From positions 88,489-152,488 of the forward strand of contig NZ_JOHS01000009.1 of the NCBI RefSeq assembly GCF_000725625.1: a stretch of 64,000 nucleotides of DNA, given 5' to 3'. The DNA comes from Streptomyces sp. NRRL F-6676 (GTDB lineage: Bacteria; Actinomycetota; Actinomycetes; Streptomycetales; Streptomycetaceae). Below are positions 17,400-25,538 of this stretch, piece by piece; positions within the stretch are counted from its first letter, which is position 1, and each line of letters opens with the position of its first letter. Below the pieces are notes generated by a model that worked only from the letters and a program-made list of their open reading frames with translations, searched no databases and was not told where the DNA came from. Position numbers and translations under genes: made by a program.

Positions 17400-17459
17400 C
17401 CGCCGGGCAGGCCGCCGCCCGGCGGCCGTGATTCCCCCCACGTCCCGCGTGCGGGGGGA
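17400..17459 (-). terminator. Two hairpins downstream of the NTF2-like gene
   Basis: Reading the minus strand, transcription from the NTF2-like gene first meets a stem of TCCCCCC/GGGGGGA plus ACG/CGT (17433-17459), then a perfect 9-bp stem CCGCCGGGC/GCCCGGCGG (17400-17408 with 17417-17425). Together they probably end the folP-NTF2 transcript before folB. Confidence 0.6.
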
Positions 17460-17505
17460 CGTTCCGGGGCGTTCCCGCCCGTACCGGCCGGGCGAACGGG
17501 TCCGC

Positions 17506-18015
17506 TCAGGCCGTCGCGTCCGGCGTGCCGTCCGGCTCCCCGCCGTCGGATTCGGCCAGCACCGGGGAGGCGTGGTGGGACCACAGCCGCCAGCCGTCCG
17601 CCGTGCGGCGGAAGACGTTGGTGGCGACCACCAGCTGGCCGACGAGCGGACCCGGCTCGTCGCCGTCCTCGGCGGGCCCGCCGCTGAGGATGTTCTCCGT
17701 GCACGTGACCAGCGCGGTGTCGCCGGTCACCGAGACGTGCACGTCGGTCAGGAAGAACTGGATGTACTCCGTGTTCGCCATGATCAGCGCATACGACCGC
17801 AGCACCTCGCCGCGCCCGGTCAGCACCGGCCAGCCGGGATGGACGCAGGAGATCACGCCGGCCTCCGCGGGGTCGTGGTACTCCTCGTCGACGCCCACGT
17901 CGGACGGCGTCAGCCACATCGACGACAGCTCCTCGAAGTCGCCGCGCTCCATCGCCTCGTAGAAGGCGGTGTTGGCCTGTTCGACCTGTTCGACGTCGAG
18001 GTGGGGAGCGGTCAC
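17506..18015 (-). CDS. NTF2-like (SnoaL/DUF4440-type) protein
   Basis: 169 residues with the alpha-beta barrel cone pattern: a first helix with VEQANTAFYEAMERGDFEEL, a central VHPGWPVLTGRGEVLRSY and the strand pair VTGDTALVTCTEN and LVVATNVFRRTADGWRLWSHHASP. Such proteins are steroid-isomerase-like folds used as small enzymes or association domains; no catalytic pair can be assigned. The GTG start (18015) overlaps the folP stop by 4 bases, so it is co-translated with folP, and this order is kept in other Streptomyces as I recall. A link to folate synthesis is likely but unproven. Confidence 0.85.
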   Translation of the reverse strand: MTAPHLDVEQVEQANTAFYEAMERGDFEELSSMWLTPSDVGVDEEYHDPAEAGVISCVHPGWPVLTGRGEVLRSYALIMANTEYIQFFLTDVHVSVTGDTALVTCTENILSGGPAEDGDEPGPLVGQLVVATNVFRRTADGWRLWSHHASPVLAESDGGEPDGTPDATA

Positions 18016-18872
18016 CGGGCTCCTTCCACGGCACGGGCGACGCGCACGGCGTCGGCGGTCGCGCGCACCTCGTGCACCCGGACCGCCCAGGCGCCCGCCC
18101 CCGCGGCCAGCGCGGAGACGGCCGCCGTGGCGGCGTCCCGCTCCCGCGCGGGCGGCGGGGCGCCGTCCGGACCGGCCAGTACCCGGCCCAGGAACCGTTT
18201 GCGGGAGGCGGCGACCAGCAGCGGGTGGCCGAGGCCGAGCACCCGGTCCAGGCGGGCCAGCAGGGCGAGGTCGTGGTCGACGTCCTTGGAGAAGCCGAGC
18301 CCCGGGTCGACGACGACGCGGTCGGCCGCGACGCCGCCGGCCAGCACGGCCTCCACGCGCGCGTGGAGCTCGTCGACGACCTCGGTGACGACGTCCTCGT
18401 AGACCCCCCTGACGTTGCCGCCCGCCAGGAAGCCGCGCCAGTGCATGACGACGAAGGGGGCGCCCGAGGCGGCGACGACGGGGACCATCGCCGGGTCGGC
18501 CAGTCCGCCGCTGACATCGTTGACGAGGACGGCACCGGCGGCGAGCGCCTGCTCGGCGACCCGCGCGCGCATGGTGTCGACGGAGACGACGACCCCCTCG
18601 GAGGCGAGGCCCCGCACGACGGGGACGACACGGCGCAGCTCCTCCGCCTCGTCGACGCGGGTGGCGCCGGGCCGGGTGGACTCGCCGCCGACGTCGACGA
18701 GGTCGGCGCCCTCCGCGACGAGGTCCAGGCCGTGCTTGACGGCGACGGTGGTGTCGAACCAGCGGCCCCCGTCGGAGAAGGAGTCGGGCGTCACGTTGAC
18801 GACGCCCATGACCGCACAGCGGTCCCATCTCGGCAGTCCACCCACGGGGCTCCGCCCGGTCTTGTCGCGCAT
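18012..18872 (-). CDS. folP: Dihydropteroate synthase
   Basis: 286 residues, TIM-barrel enzyme joining hydroxymethyl-dihydropterin pyrophosphate with p-aminobenzoate; the sulfonamide target. Signature 1 is MGVVNVTPDSFSDGG and signature 2 is LVDVGGESTRPGA; NDVSG, DPGLGFSKD and the phosphate-binding SRKRFLG are also present. The start ATG 18872 has a weak ribosome site, but no better one lies before the conserved region. It heads the folP-NTF2 unit, with its promoter in the 247-base gap before the divergent esterase gene. Confidence 0.95.
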   Translation of the reverse strand: MRDKTGRSPVGGLPRWDRCAVMGVVNVTPDSFSDGGRWFDTTVAVKHGLDLVAEGADLVDVGGESTRPGATRVDEAEELRRVVPVVRGLASEGVVVSVDTMRARVAEQALAAGAVLVNDVSGGLADPAMVPVVAASGAPFVVMHWRGFLAGGNVRGVYEDVVTEVVDELHARVEAVLAGGVAADRVVVDPGLGFSKDVDHDLALLARLDRVLGLGHPLLVAASRKRFLGRVLAGPDGAPPPARERDAATAAVSALAAGAGAWAVRVHEVRATADAVRVARAVEGAR

Positions 18873-18920
18873 GTGTTCAGCCTAGGCGGCGCACGTACGG
18901 TAGGAGGCGCGGGCTGTGCC

Positions 18921-19020
18921 GGATCCGCGGCTCCGCCGCGTGGGCGCGACCAGCCACACAGCGCACCTGCACCTGCACCTGCACCTGCACCCGCACCCGC
19001 CGACGCACCGCACCGCACCG
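18921..19020. repeat. GC-rich dispersed element and hexanucleotide microsatellite
   Basis: Bases 18921-18955 contain CGGCTCCGCCGCGTGGGCGCG, a copy of an intergenic element also seen near 9341, 22028, 52984, 56830 and 63830. It is followed by a simple repeat: GCACCT four times and GCACCC twice (18963-18998), then GCACC units to 19020. The region is the divergent gap between folP and the esterase. Confidence 0.75.
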
Positions 19021-19119
19021 TCCGCGCTCCACCGCGCTTGCGCCCGCGCCCTCCCCCGCCCCCTATAACCTGTTTCCTCCCGGCCCGCCGGGACCCCCGC
19101 ACAGGCGAAGGGACGCCCC

Positions 19120-20232
19120 GTGGGCCTCACCAGCACCCCCACCCTCCTCACGACCACGCTGTGCGCCGCCGCGCTGCTCACCGGCACCGTCTGGTGCTGG
19201 CCCCGCCTCGCCCGCACCAGTTGGCGGACCGTCGGCGGCCGCGTGGGCCTTCTGCTGGCCGCCCAGCTCGCCCTCTTCGCCTGCGTCGCCCTGGCCGCCA
19301 ACCGCAGCTTCGGCTTCTACGCGAGCTGGGCGGACCTCTTCGGCCGGGAACGGGGAGAGGGCGTGGTCGTCGACCACACTCCGTACGGCACGGACGGCGC
19401 GGGCGGACCGCTCCGTGTCGTCGGCCTCCACAGCGCGGACGGGACCGGTGGGCGGATCCAGCGCGTCCGTATCGTCGGCCGTACGACCCGGATCGCCACG
19501 CCCGCGCTGGTCTATCTGCCGCCGGAGTACTTCCAGCCCCGCTACCGCACCCGCACGTTCCCCGTCGCCGTGGTGCTCACCGGCTACCCGGGGACGGCCG
19601 AGGCGCTCGTCCGGGGGCTGCGCTACCCGCAGACGGCCCACCGGCTGGTCGCGGCGGGACGGATGCGTCCCATGGTGCTCGTGATGCTGCGGCCCACCGT
19701 GGCGCCGCCGCGCGACACGGAGTGCGCGGACGTCCCGGGCGGCCCGCGCACCGAGTCGTTCTTCGCCGAGGACCTGCCCGAGGCGGTCCGCACGCACTAC
19801 CGGGTGGACCGCGCCCCCGCCGGCTGGGGCGTCGTCGGCGACTCCACGGGCGGCTACTGCGCACTGAAACTGGCCATGCGTCACCCGGAGGCCTACGCGG
19901 CCGGGGCGGGGCTGTCGCCGTACTACCGGGCGCCGGTCGACCGCACCACCGGCGACCTCTACGGCGGCGACCAGAACCTGCGCGACCGCGCCGACCTGTG
20001 GTGGTGCCTCGCCCATCTGCCCGCGCCGGACACCTCACTGCTCGTCAGCAGCAGCCGCACGGGCGAGAACAACTACAAGGACACACTGGAGTTCATAAGG
20101 CGGGTGAAGGCCAAGGGGGTCACCCGGATCTCGTCGATCATCCTGGACAGCGGCGGCCACAACTTCAACACCTGGCGGCGGGAGATCCCGGCGACGCTGC
20201 GGTGGATGAGCGACCGGCTCGGCGCGCGGTAA
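19120..20232 (+). CDS. Membrane-anchored esterase (alpha/beta hydrolase, esterase D/antigen 85-like)
   Basis: 370 residues. Two N-terminal membrane helices (about 7-27 and 41-61) precede an extracytoplasmic alpha/beta hydrolase domain. The nucleophile elbow is GDSTGG (within WGVVGDSTGGYCALKLAM), an acid lies in the following strand, and the catalytic His is probably in DSGGHNFNTW. This resembles the esterase D / mycolyltransferase-like group (PF00756). Substrate is unknown; cell-envelope ester hydrolysis or transfer is possible. GTG 19120 follows GAAGGGA. It stands alone between folP and the coiled-coil protein. Confidence 0.85.
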   Translation: MGLTSTPTLLTTTLCAAALLTGTVWCWPRLARTSWRTVGGRVGLLLAAQLALFACVALAANRSFGFYASWADLFGRERGEGVVVDHTPYGTDGAGGPLRVVGLHSADGTGGRIQRVRIVGRTTRIATPALVYLPPEYFQPRYRTRTFPVAVVLTGYPGTAEALVRGLRYPQTAHRLVAAGRMRPMVLVMLRPTVAPPRDTECADVPGGPRTESFFAEDLPEAVRTHYRVDRAPAGWGVVGDSTGGYCALKLAMRHPEAYAAGAGLSPYYRAPVDRTTGDLYGGDQNLRDRADLWWCLAHLPAPDTSLLVSSSRTGENNYKDTLEFIRRVKAKGVTRISSIILDSGGHNFNTWRREIPATLRWMSDRLGAR

Positions 20233-20487
20233 TTCGCGGTGCAATGGTCGACGGTGATGTACGCGCAGGTCAGGTGGCGTGTGCGGCACCGGAATTCCGC
20301 GCTGCCCGTCACCCCGCGCCCCGGCCATAAACGATCTTGAAAGTGCGATGCCGGAACTCCCGCGCACCGCTCCCGCACTTCCCGTCCGTGCCCTTGGTAC
20401 GGCTGATGCGGGGCGAAGCTTTCGGCGTGGCCGTGTTTTTACCGGGCGGGGCACCATCATTCGCCTACGCGCGGTAAGTTTCTGGCC

Positions 20488-21885
20488 ATGCCACGTGGAC
20501 GTCACCGTCATTCCCCGCCCCTGCACCGGCTGTTGCCTCCCTCGGTGATCGCAGGCGTCTCGGTCGTCTGCGCCGTGGGGCCCTGGTTGTTCACGGAAGC
20601 CGCGCTGCTCCGTGGGCTGGCGGCGGGTGCCGCGGTGACAACTGTCGTCGGCACGTTCGTCATGCGCCGCTGGGACGTCGCGGCGGGCAAGCGCGTCGCC
20701 GACCTCACGCGCGCGCGGGCGAGCGACGAGTGGCGGCACGAGGAGCGGGTCGCGGAACTCGAGACCGACCTCGAGGAGTCGCGCGAGCTGCGCCAGAAGC
20801 TGGAGCAGAAGCTGCGCGGCAAGCGCACGGAGCTGGCCCGGCTGCGCAACGAGCACGCCGCGCTGCTGCGCCGGTACGCCACGGCGGAGACGGAGCGGGC
20901 GAGCGCCCTGGAGGGCCGCCGCCTGCTGGAGATAGAGGCGGCACCGGAGACGGAGGAGTCCGCATCCGAGGACACGGCGGCGTCGGACGTGGCGACGACG
21001 GCCGCCACGGCGGGCAAGGCCGGTACGACGACGGCCGCCACGGCGGCCAAGGCCGGTACGGCCACGGCGGGCGGGAGCGGCGCCGACGCGTCGGCACTGG
21101 CGGCCTCCGGGGTGCCCCGGGCGTTCTCCCCGGCCGGCGGGAAGCTCTTCCAGCAGGCCGGCTCCGCGCTGGAGCGCCTGGTGCGCGAGGGCGCCGCCGA
21201 CAAGGCCGCCCGCGCCGAAGAGGAGACGGACGCCGCGGAGCCCGTCTCCGTCGCCGAGGACGCGTCGGCCACCGGGGCGGAGGCGCCCGAGGCGGCCGCG
21301 GAGGGCGACGCCCTTCCCGAGCCGGCCGCCGCCGGGGCCGCCCCGCGCGGGCAGGAGCCCGAGCCGAAGCAGGACGGCGAGGGCGGCTCGCCCGACGACC
21401 GGGGCCCGCAGGACGACCCGCCGACCCGCGCTCCCCGGCAGCGCTCCGCCGAGGACGCGGCCGCCGCGGCCGACGCCCCGGCGCAGGACACCACCGCCCA
21501 TGGGCCGACGGACTCGGCGGCGGCCCCCGCCCCCGAGCACGCCGCACCCGCCTCCCCGGGCCGGCCGGCCGGACCCGGGCACTTCACCGTGCCGACGGCG
21601 GTCGCCGTCGTACCGGCCGAGGCCCCCCGGCGCCCCTTCGTCCAGGGCGGTTTCGACTTCTTCGGCACCCAGAAGACGGCTCCCGAGCGCACGGCGGACT
21701 CCGTGCACAACGAGGACCTCGCGGACGTCGTCGGCCAGGAGGCGCTCGCGCTGCACAAGGCGGAGGCCGAGTCCGGCTTCAAGCCGGCCGGCCCCGAGGT
21801 GCGGGCCGGACAGGTCATCGACCTGACCGAGCACGACGAGACCGAACAGATCGACATCGAGGGCCTCCGCACGGCGGCGTCGTAA
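20488..21885 (+). CDS. Membrane protein with coiled coil and long Ala/Glu-rich region, unknown function
   Basis: 465 residues, not recognised beyond Streptomyces conservation. Two closely spaced membrane helices (about 17-36 and 40-58) are followed by a charged helix (about 75-140, RVAELETDLEESRELRQKLE) that should form a coiled coil. The central 230 residues are low-complexity Ala/Glu/Pro/Thr. The last 80 residues regain order, with RPFVQGGFDFFGTQ and VIDLTEHDETEQIDIEGLR, suggesting a conserved interaction tail. Most of the protein is probably cytoplasmic. The ribosome site is weak. The 255-base gap upstream shows no recognised element. A structural or septum role is speculation. Confidence 0.8.
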   Translation: MPRGRHRHSPPLHRLLPPSVIAGVSVVCAVGPWLFTEAALLRGLAAGAAVTTVVGTFVMRRWDVAAGKRVADLTRARASDEWRHEERVAELETDLEESRELRQKLEQKLRGKRTELARLRNEHAALLRRYATAETERASALEGRRLLEIEAAPETEESASEDTAASDVATTAATAGKAGTTTAATAAKAGTATAGGSGADASALAASGVPRAFSPAGGKLFQQAGSALERLVREGAADKAARAEEETDAAEPVSVAEDASATGAEAPEAAAEGDALPEPAAAGAAPRGQEPEPKQDGEGGSPDDRGPQDDPPTRAPRQRSAEDAAAAADAPAQDTTAHGPTDSAAAPAPEHAAPASPGRPAGPGHFTVPTAVAVVPAEAPRRPFVQGGFDFFGTQKTAPERTADSVHNEDLADVVGQEALALHKAEAESGFKPAGPEVRAGQVIDLTEHDETEQIDIEGLRTAAS

Positions 21886-22018
21886 CCACGCGCGGCCGAC
21901 CGGGGTGCCCCCGGCTCCCGGCCGCGTCGGTTCCCCGGCGGCCCGGGCCCGCTCTCGCGCGGCTCCGCAGCGGGGAAGGCGAGCACGCACCGCGCCGCGC
22001 GAGGGGCGCGGGGCCGTA

Positions 22019-22440
22019 TCCGATCCGCGGCTCCGCCGCGTGGGCGCGACCAGCCCCACCGGCCGTCAGCCGACAACGGGCCTCCGGGTTCCCGGCGCTT
22101 TGGGCACCTTCGCGCGCCTCCGGCGCGGTGGCGCGGTCGGCTCCCGTCGGCCGTCGGCCGACAACGGGCCTCCGGGTTCCCGCAGCGCTTCGGGCACCTT
22201 CGCGTGCCTCCGGCGCGGTGGCGCGGTCGGCTCCCGTCGGCCGACGGGCCGACAACGCGCCTCCGGGTTCCCGGCGCTCCGGGCACCGCGCGCCTCCGGC
22301 GCGGTGGCGCGACCAGCCCCCACCGGCCGTCACCCGACAACGCGCCTCCGGGTTTCCGCAGCGCTTCGGGCATCTCCGCGCGCCTCCGGCGCGGTGGCGC
22401 GGTCGGCCCCCGCCGGTGTCGGCGGCCGACAGCGCGCTCC
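22019..22440. repeat. Four-unit tandem array (85-92 bp units) in the intergenic region
   Basis: Within the 584-base gap 21886-22469, CGACAACGSGCCTCCGGGT marks unit starts at 22071, 22159, 22250 and 22335, with a truncated mark at 22427. Each unit runs through CGCCTCCGGCGCGGTGGCGCG and ends in a SCGGCCGWC-like block. Units differ by small indels and substitutions. A copy of the dispersed CGGCTCCGCCGCGTGGGCGCGACCAG element (22027-22052) precedes the array and resembles the unit ends. No coding function is evident; long reading frames through it are shadows. Confidence 0.85.
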
Positions 22441-22469
22441 CAAGGGCCGCTCACGCGCTCAAGGGTCGC

Positions 22470-23792
22470 TCACGCCATCCAGCGGTCCGGCCTCGCCGCC
22501 CGGCGTCCCGTGCGGGAGCGGTCCGCCTGGGCGCGGAGGAGGGCCGCCGCCTCGCCCGCGTCCCGCAGCCGGGCCGTGACCGTGCCGCCCGCGCCGTTGT
22601 CCACATGCACCGAGGCCAGCCCGTGCAGCCGCGCCCACGGCCCCTGCGTCAGCCGTACGCTCTGCACCTTCGCGTGCGGGACCAGGGCGAGCCGGCGGCG
22701 CAGCAGTCCGTGCCCGGCGGCGAACACCGTGTCCGTCACCGCGAGCCCGTGGCCGCGCCACCACAGCGGCAGACAGCGGCCCGCCCGGCGCGGCGGACGG
22801 GACAGACCCGCCGGCACGGTGACGCCGGGCAGTATCCGCGCCACGACCGCCTCGGCGACCTCGCGCGGGGCGACCGGCACGAGCAGCGAGTTGGACGACC
22901 CGGCGACGTCCAGCTCCACCCGCACCCAGTCGCGCCGCCGCCACAGCACCGGCTGCACGATCCGCACGGTCTGCACCCGTCCCGGCGGCACGGTCTCGTG
23001 CGCGCGGTCGAGCAGTCCGCGGTCGATGCGCAGCCCGTCGGGCGACTCGCCCACCGTCCAGTCGTACTCGGTGGCGAACCGGCCCACGCTGCCCGCGCCG
23101 GCCGCGCCGAGCAGCGGCAGCGCGGTCGCCAGCACTGTCCACAGGTTGTGGGTGGCGAGCCACAGCAGCGCCGGGACGACGAGCGCGCCGGCCGGCGCGG
23201 CCCAGTTGGTGACGGTCAGGAGCAGCGAGACGGCGAGCCTGCCGGGCGGCACGCGCAGCAGTCGGCGGGCCGGTGCCTCGCCCACTTGGTGCGCGGTCTC
23301 GGGCGCGAACCCGGCCGCGCGGGCGAGGAGTTCGGCGCGCAGGGAGCGGGCCTCGGACTGGCCCAGATAGGCCAGTTCGTCCTTCTTGTCGACGCCTATG
23401 ACGTCCAGCCGCAGCTTGGCCACGCCCGCGACCCGGGCGAGCAGCGGCTGGGTGACGTCGACCGCCTGGAGCCGTTCGAGCCGGATGTGCGCGGTGCGGC
23501 GGAACAGCAGTCCGGTGCGGATGCGCAGCTCGCTGTCGGTGACCGAGAAGTGGGTGAACCACCAGCTCAGGAAGCCGTACAGGGCGGCGGCCGGGACGAG
23601 GACGGCGAGGGCGACCAGCAGGGTGGTGGTGGTCAGCCGGTCCAGCTGGCGCTGGGTCTGGTCGGGGTCGTGCACGGCCCAGCCGAAGACGACGGCGACC
23701 GGCGCCCAGGCGCGCCGGAACGGCGTGACGGGGTGCAGCCGCCGCTCACCGGGCCGGGTTCCCGCGCCGGTGTGCGCCTCCTCGCCCGTCAC
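22470..23792 (-). CDS. PH domain-containing membrane protein (YdbT-like)
   Basis: 440 residues with paired membrane helices (about 44-66 and 180-225) and repeated bacterial PH (bPH2/DUF304) domains, each showing the pattern of short strands followed by R-x-x-H-I-x-x-x-R-L-Q-x-V (RRTAHIRLERLQAVDV, then VPPGRVQTVRIVQPVLWRR and LVPHAKVQSVRLTQGPW). This is the YdbT architecture, normally encoded next to a one-domain YdbS partner, as here. Family members are membrane-associated with largely unknown function; a B. subtilis pair affects resistance to an antimicrobial. GTG 23792 overlaps the upstream stop by 4 bases (GTGA). Confidence 0.88.
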   Translation of the reverse strand: MTGEEAHTGAGTRPGERRLHPVTPFRRAWAPVAVVFGWAVHDPDQTQRQLDRLTTTTLLVALAVLVPAAALYGFLSWWFTHFSVTDSELRIRTGLLFRRTAHIRLERLQAVDVTQPLLARVAGVAKLRLDVIGVDKKDELAYLGQSEARSLRAELLARAAGFAPETAHQVGEAPARRLLRVPPGRLAVSLLLTVTNWAAPAGALVVPALLWLATHNLWTVLATALPLLGAAGAGSVGRFATEYDWTVGESPDGLRIDRGLLDRAHETVPPGRVQTVRIVQPVLWRRRDWVRVELDVAGSSNSLLVPVAPREVAEAVVARILPGVTVPAGLSRPPRRAGRCLPLWWRGHGLAVTDTVFAAGHGLLRRRLALVPHAKVQSVRLTQGPWARLHGLASVHVDNGAGGTVTARLRDAGEAAALLRAQADRSRTGRRAARPDRWMA

Positions 23793-24331
23793 AGCCCGGC
23801 CGATCGGGCCTCGCCGAGCCGGGTGAGGTGGTCGCGCAGGCGTTCGGCCTCGGCGGGGGCGAGGCCCGGGATCGTGGCGTCCGTCGCCGCGGCCGCCGTG
23901 TGCAGCTGCACGGTCGCCAGCCCGAACCGCCGTTCGACGGGGCCGGAGGAGACCTCCACCAGCTGCATCCTGCCGTAGGGCACCACGGTCTCCTCGCGCC
24001 ACAGCACGCCCCGGCTGATCAGCAGCTCGTCCGCGCGCTCGGCGTACCGCCAGGAGCGCCAGTTGCGGCCGAGCAGCACCCAGCCCCAGGCAAGGGCGAC
24101 GAGCGGCAGCAGCGCGCACAGCGCCCAGCCGGGCCCGGCCAGCAGCCCCGGCAGCAGCCCGGCGGCGAGGGCCGCGGGCACGAGCCACAGCACCAGCAGC
24201 AGCCGCCGCATCCGCAGCAGCCCGGGCGGCAGCCCCCGCCACACGGGCTCGCCGCCGGCGTCACCGCCGTCGGCCGCGCCCCCGTCCCCGCCGTCCGCCG
24301 CGGTACCGGCCGCGGTGCTCCCCTGCTCCAT
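23789..24331 (-). CDS. PH domain-containing membrane protein (YdbS-like)
   Basis: 180 residues. After a Gly/Ala/Asp-rich 30-residue leader, two membrane helices (about 49-68 and 71-90) precede one bPH2 domain with [20 protein letters not shown] and [11 protein letters not shown]. It is the small partner of the overlapping YdbT-like gene, probably forming one complex. ATG 24331 was chosen because a start further upstream would run into the divergent nuoD2. Only 31 bases (24332-24362) separate the divergent starts; they contain the palindrome CGTACGTACG (24340-24349). Confidence 0.87.
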   Translation of the reverse strand: MEQGSTAAGTAADGGDGGAADGGDAGGEPVWRGLPPGLLRMRRLLLVLWLVPAALAAGLLPGLLAGPGWALCALLPLVALAWGWVLLGRNWRSWRYAERADELLISRGVLWREETVVPYGRMQLVEVSSGPVERRFGLATVQLHTAAAATDATIPGLAPAEAERLRDHLTRLGEARSAGL

Positions 24332-24362
24332 GCCGCAAGCGTACGTACGAGAGACTGGTGCC

Positions 24363-25514
24363 ATGACTCCCACGACGGAGACCACGGTCGGTGTCGGCGG
24401 CGCCGCGGAGAGCACCGACATGGTGCTCAACATCGGCCCCCAGCACCCCTCCACGCACGGCGTGCTGCGGCTGCGCCTCGTACTGGACGGCGAGCGGATC
24501 CTGAGCGCCGAGCCGGTGATCGGCTATATGCACCGGGGCGCCGAGAAGCTGTTCGAGGCGCGCGACTACCGCCAGATCATCGTGCTCGCCAACCGCCACG
24601 ACTGGCTGTCGGCCTTCGCCAACGAACTGGGCGTCGTCCTCGCCGTCGAACGGATGCTCGGCATGGAGGTCCCCGGCCGCGCGGTCTGGATCCGCACGCT
24701 GCTCGCGGAGCTGAACCGGGTGCTCAACCACCTGATGTTCCTCGGTTCCTACCCGCTGGAGCTCGGCGGCATCACGCCGATGTTCTACGCGTTCCGGGAG
24801 CGCGAGGAGATCCAGCACGTCATGGAGGAGGTCTCCGGCGGCCGGCTGCACTACATGTTCAACCGGGTCGGCGGCCTCAAGGAGGACCTGCCCGCCGGAT
24901 GGACCACGCGCGCGCGTGCCGCCGTCGCCGCCGTCCGCTCCCGCATGGACGTCTACGACGACCTGGTCCTCGGCAACGAGATCTTCCGCGGCCGTACGCG
25001 CGGGGTCGGCGTCCTGGCGCCCGAGGCCGTGCACGCCTACGGGGTGAGCGGCCCCATCGCGCGCGCGTCCGGGGTCGACTTCGACCTGCGGCGGGACGAG
25101 CCCTACCTGGCGTACGGGGAGCTCCAGGACGTCCTGAAGGTCGTCACCCGGGACGAGGGCGACTGCCTGGCCCGCTTCGAGTGCCTGCTGGAGCAGACCC
25201 ACAACGCCCTCGGCCTCGCCGACGCCTGCCTGGACCGGCTCGCCGAGCTGCCGCCCGGCCCGGTCAACCAGCGCCTGCCCAAGGTGCTCAAGGCCCCCGA
25301 GGGCCACACCTACGCCTGGACCGAGAACCCGCTCGGGATCAACGGCTACTACCTGGTCAGCAAGGGCGACAAGACGCCGTACCGGCTCAAGCTGCGCTCG
25401 GCCTCGTACAACAACATCCAGGCGCTCACCGAACTGCTCCCGGGGACGCTGGTCGCGGACATGGTGGCCATCCTGGGGTCGATGTTCTTCGTGGTCGGCG
25501 ACATCGACAAGTAG
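24363..25514 (+). CDS. nuoD2: Orphan NADH-quinone oxidoreductase subunit D paralogue (NuoD2)
   Basis: 383 residues, full-length 49-kDa-type subunit of complex I (related to the [NiFe]-hydrogenase large subunit). Landmarks are [18 protein letters not shown] (with the quinone-site His32), [12 protein letters not shown] (Arg58), [57 protein letters not shown] and the terminal [17 protein letters not shown]. No other nuo gene is nearby. By ungapped alignment to bovine NDUFS2, the quinone-contact Tyr108 is Trp81 here. Arg58 aligns with the arginine of NDUFS2 (Arg85) that NDUFAF7 dimethylates; a gene of that methyltransferase family lies next door. It may form an alternative complex I or have another role. 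Confidence 0.93.
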   Translation: MTPTTETTVGVGGAAESTDMVLNIGPQHPSTHGVLRLRLVLDGERILSAEPVIGYMHRGAEKLFEARDYRQIIVLANRHDWLSAFANELGVVLAVERMLGMEVPGRAVWIRTLLAELNRVLNHLMFLGSYPLELGGITPMFYAFREREEIQHVMEEVSGGRLHYMFNRVGGLKEDLPAGWTTRARAAVAAVRSRMDVYDDLVLGNEIFRGRTRGVGVLAPEAVHAYGVSGPIARASGVDFDLRRDEPYLAYGELQDVLKVVTRDEGDCLARFECLLEQTHNALGLADACLDRLAELPPGPVNQRLPKVLKAPEGHTYAWTENPLGINGYYLVSKGDKTPYRLKLRSASYNNIQALTELLPGTLVADMVAILGSMFFVVGDIDK

Positions 25515-25538
25515 GGCGGTACGCGGAAACCGTGCTCC

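Noticed and set aside
22071..22440. CRISPR array
   Set aside because: The repeats are contiguous units without unique spacers, and there are no cas genes.
20730..23978. 1,082-residue plus-strand frame through the repeat array and the PH-domain genes
   Set aside because: It runs through tandem repeats and opposite to two well-supported overlapping genes; Arg/Gly-rich composition marks it as a shadow.
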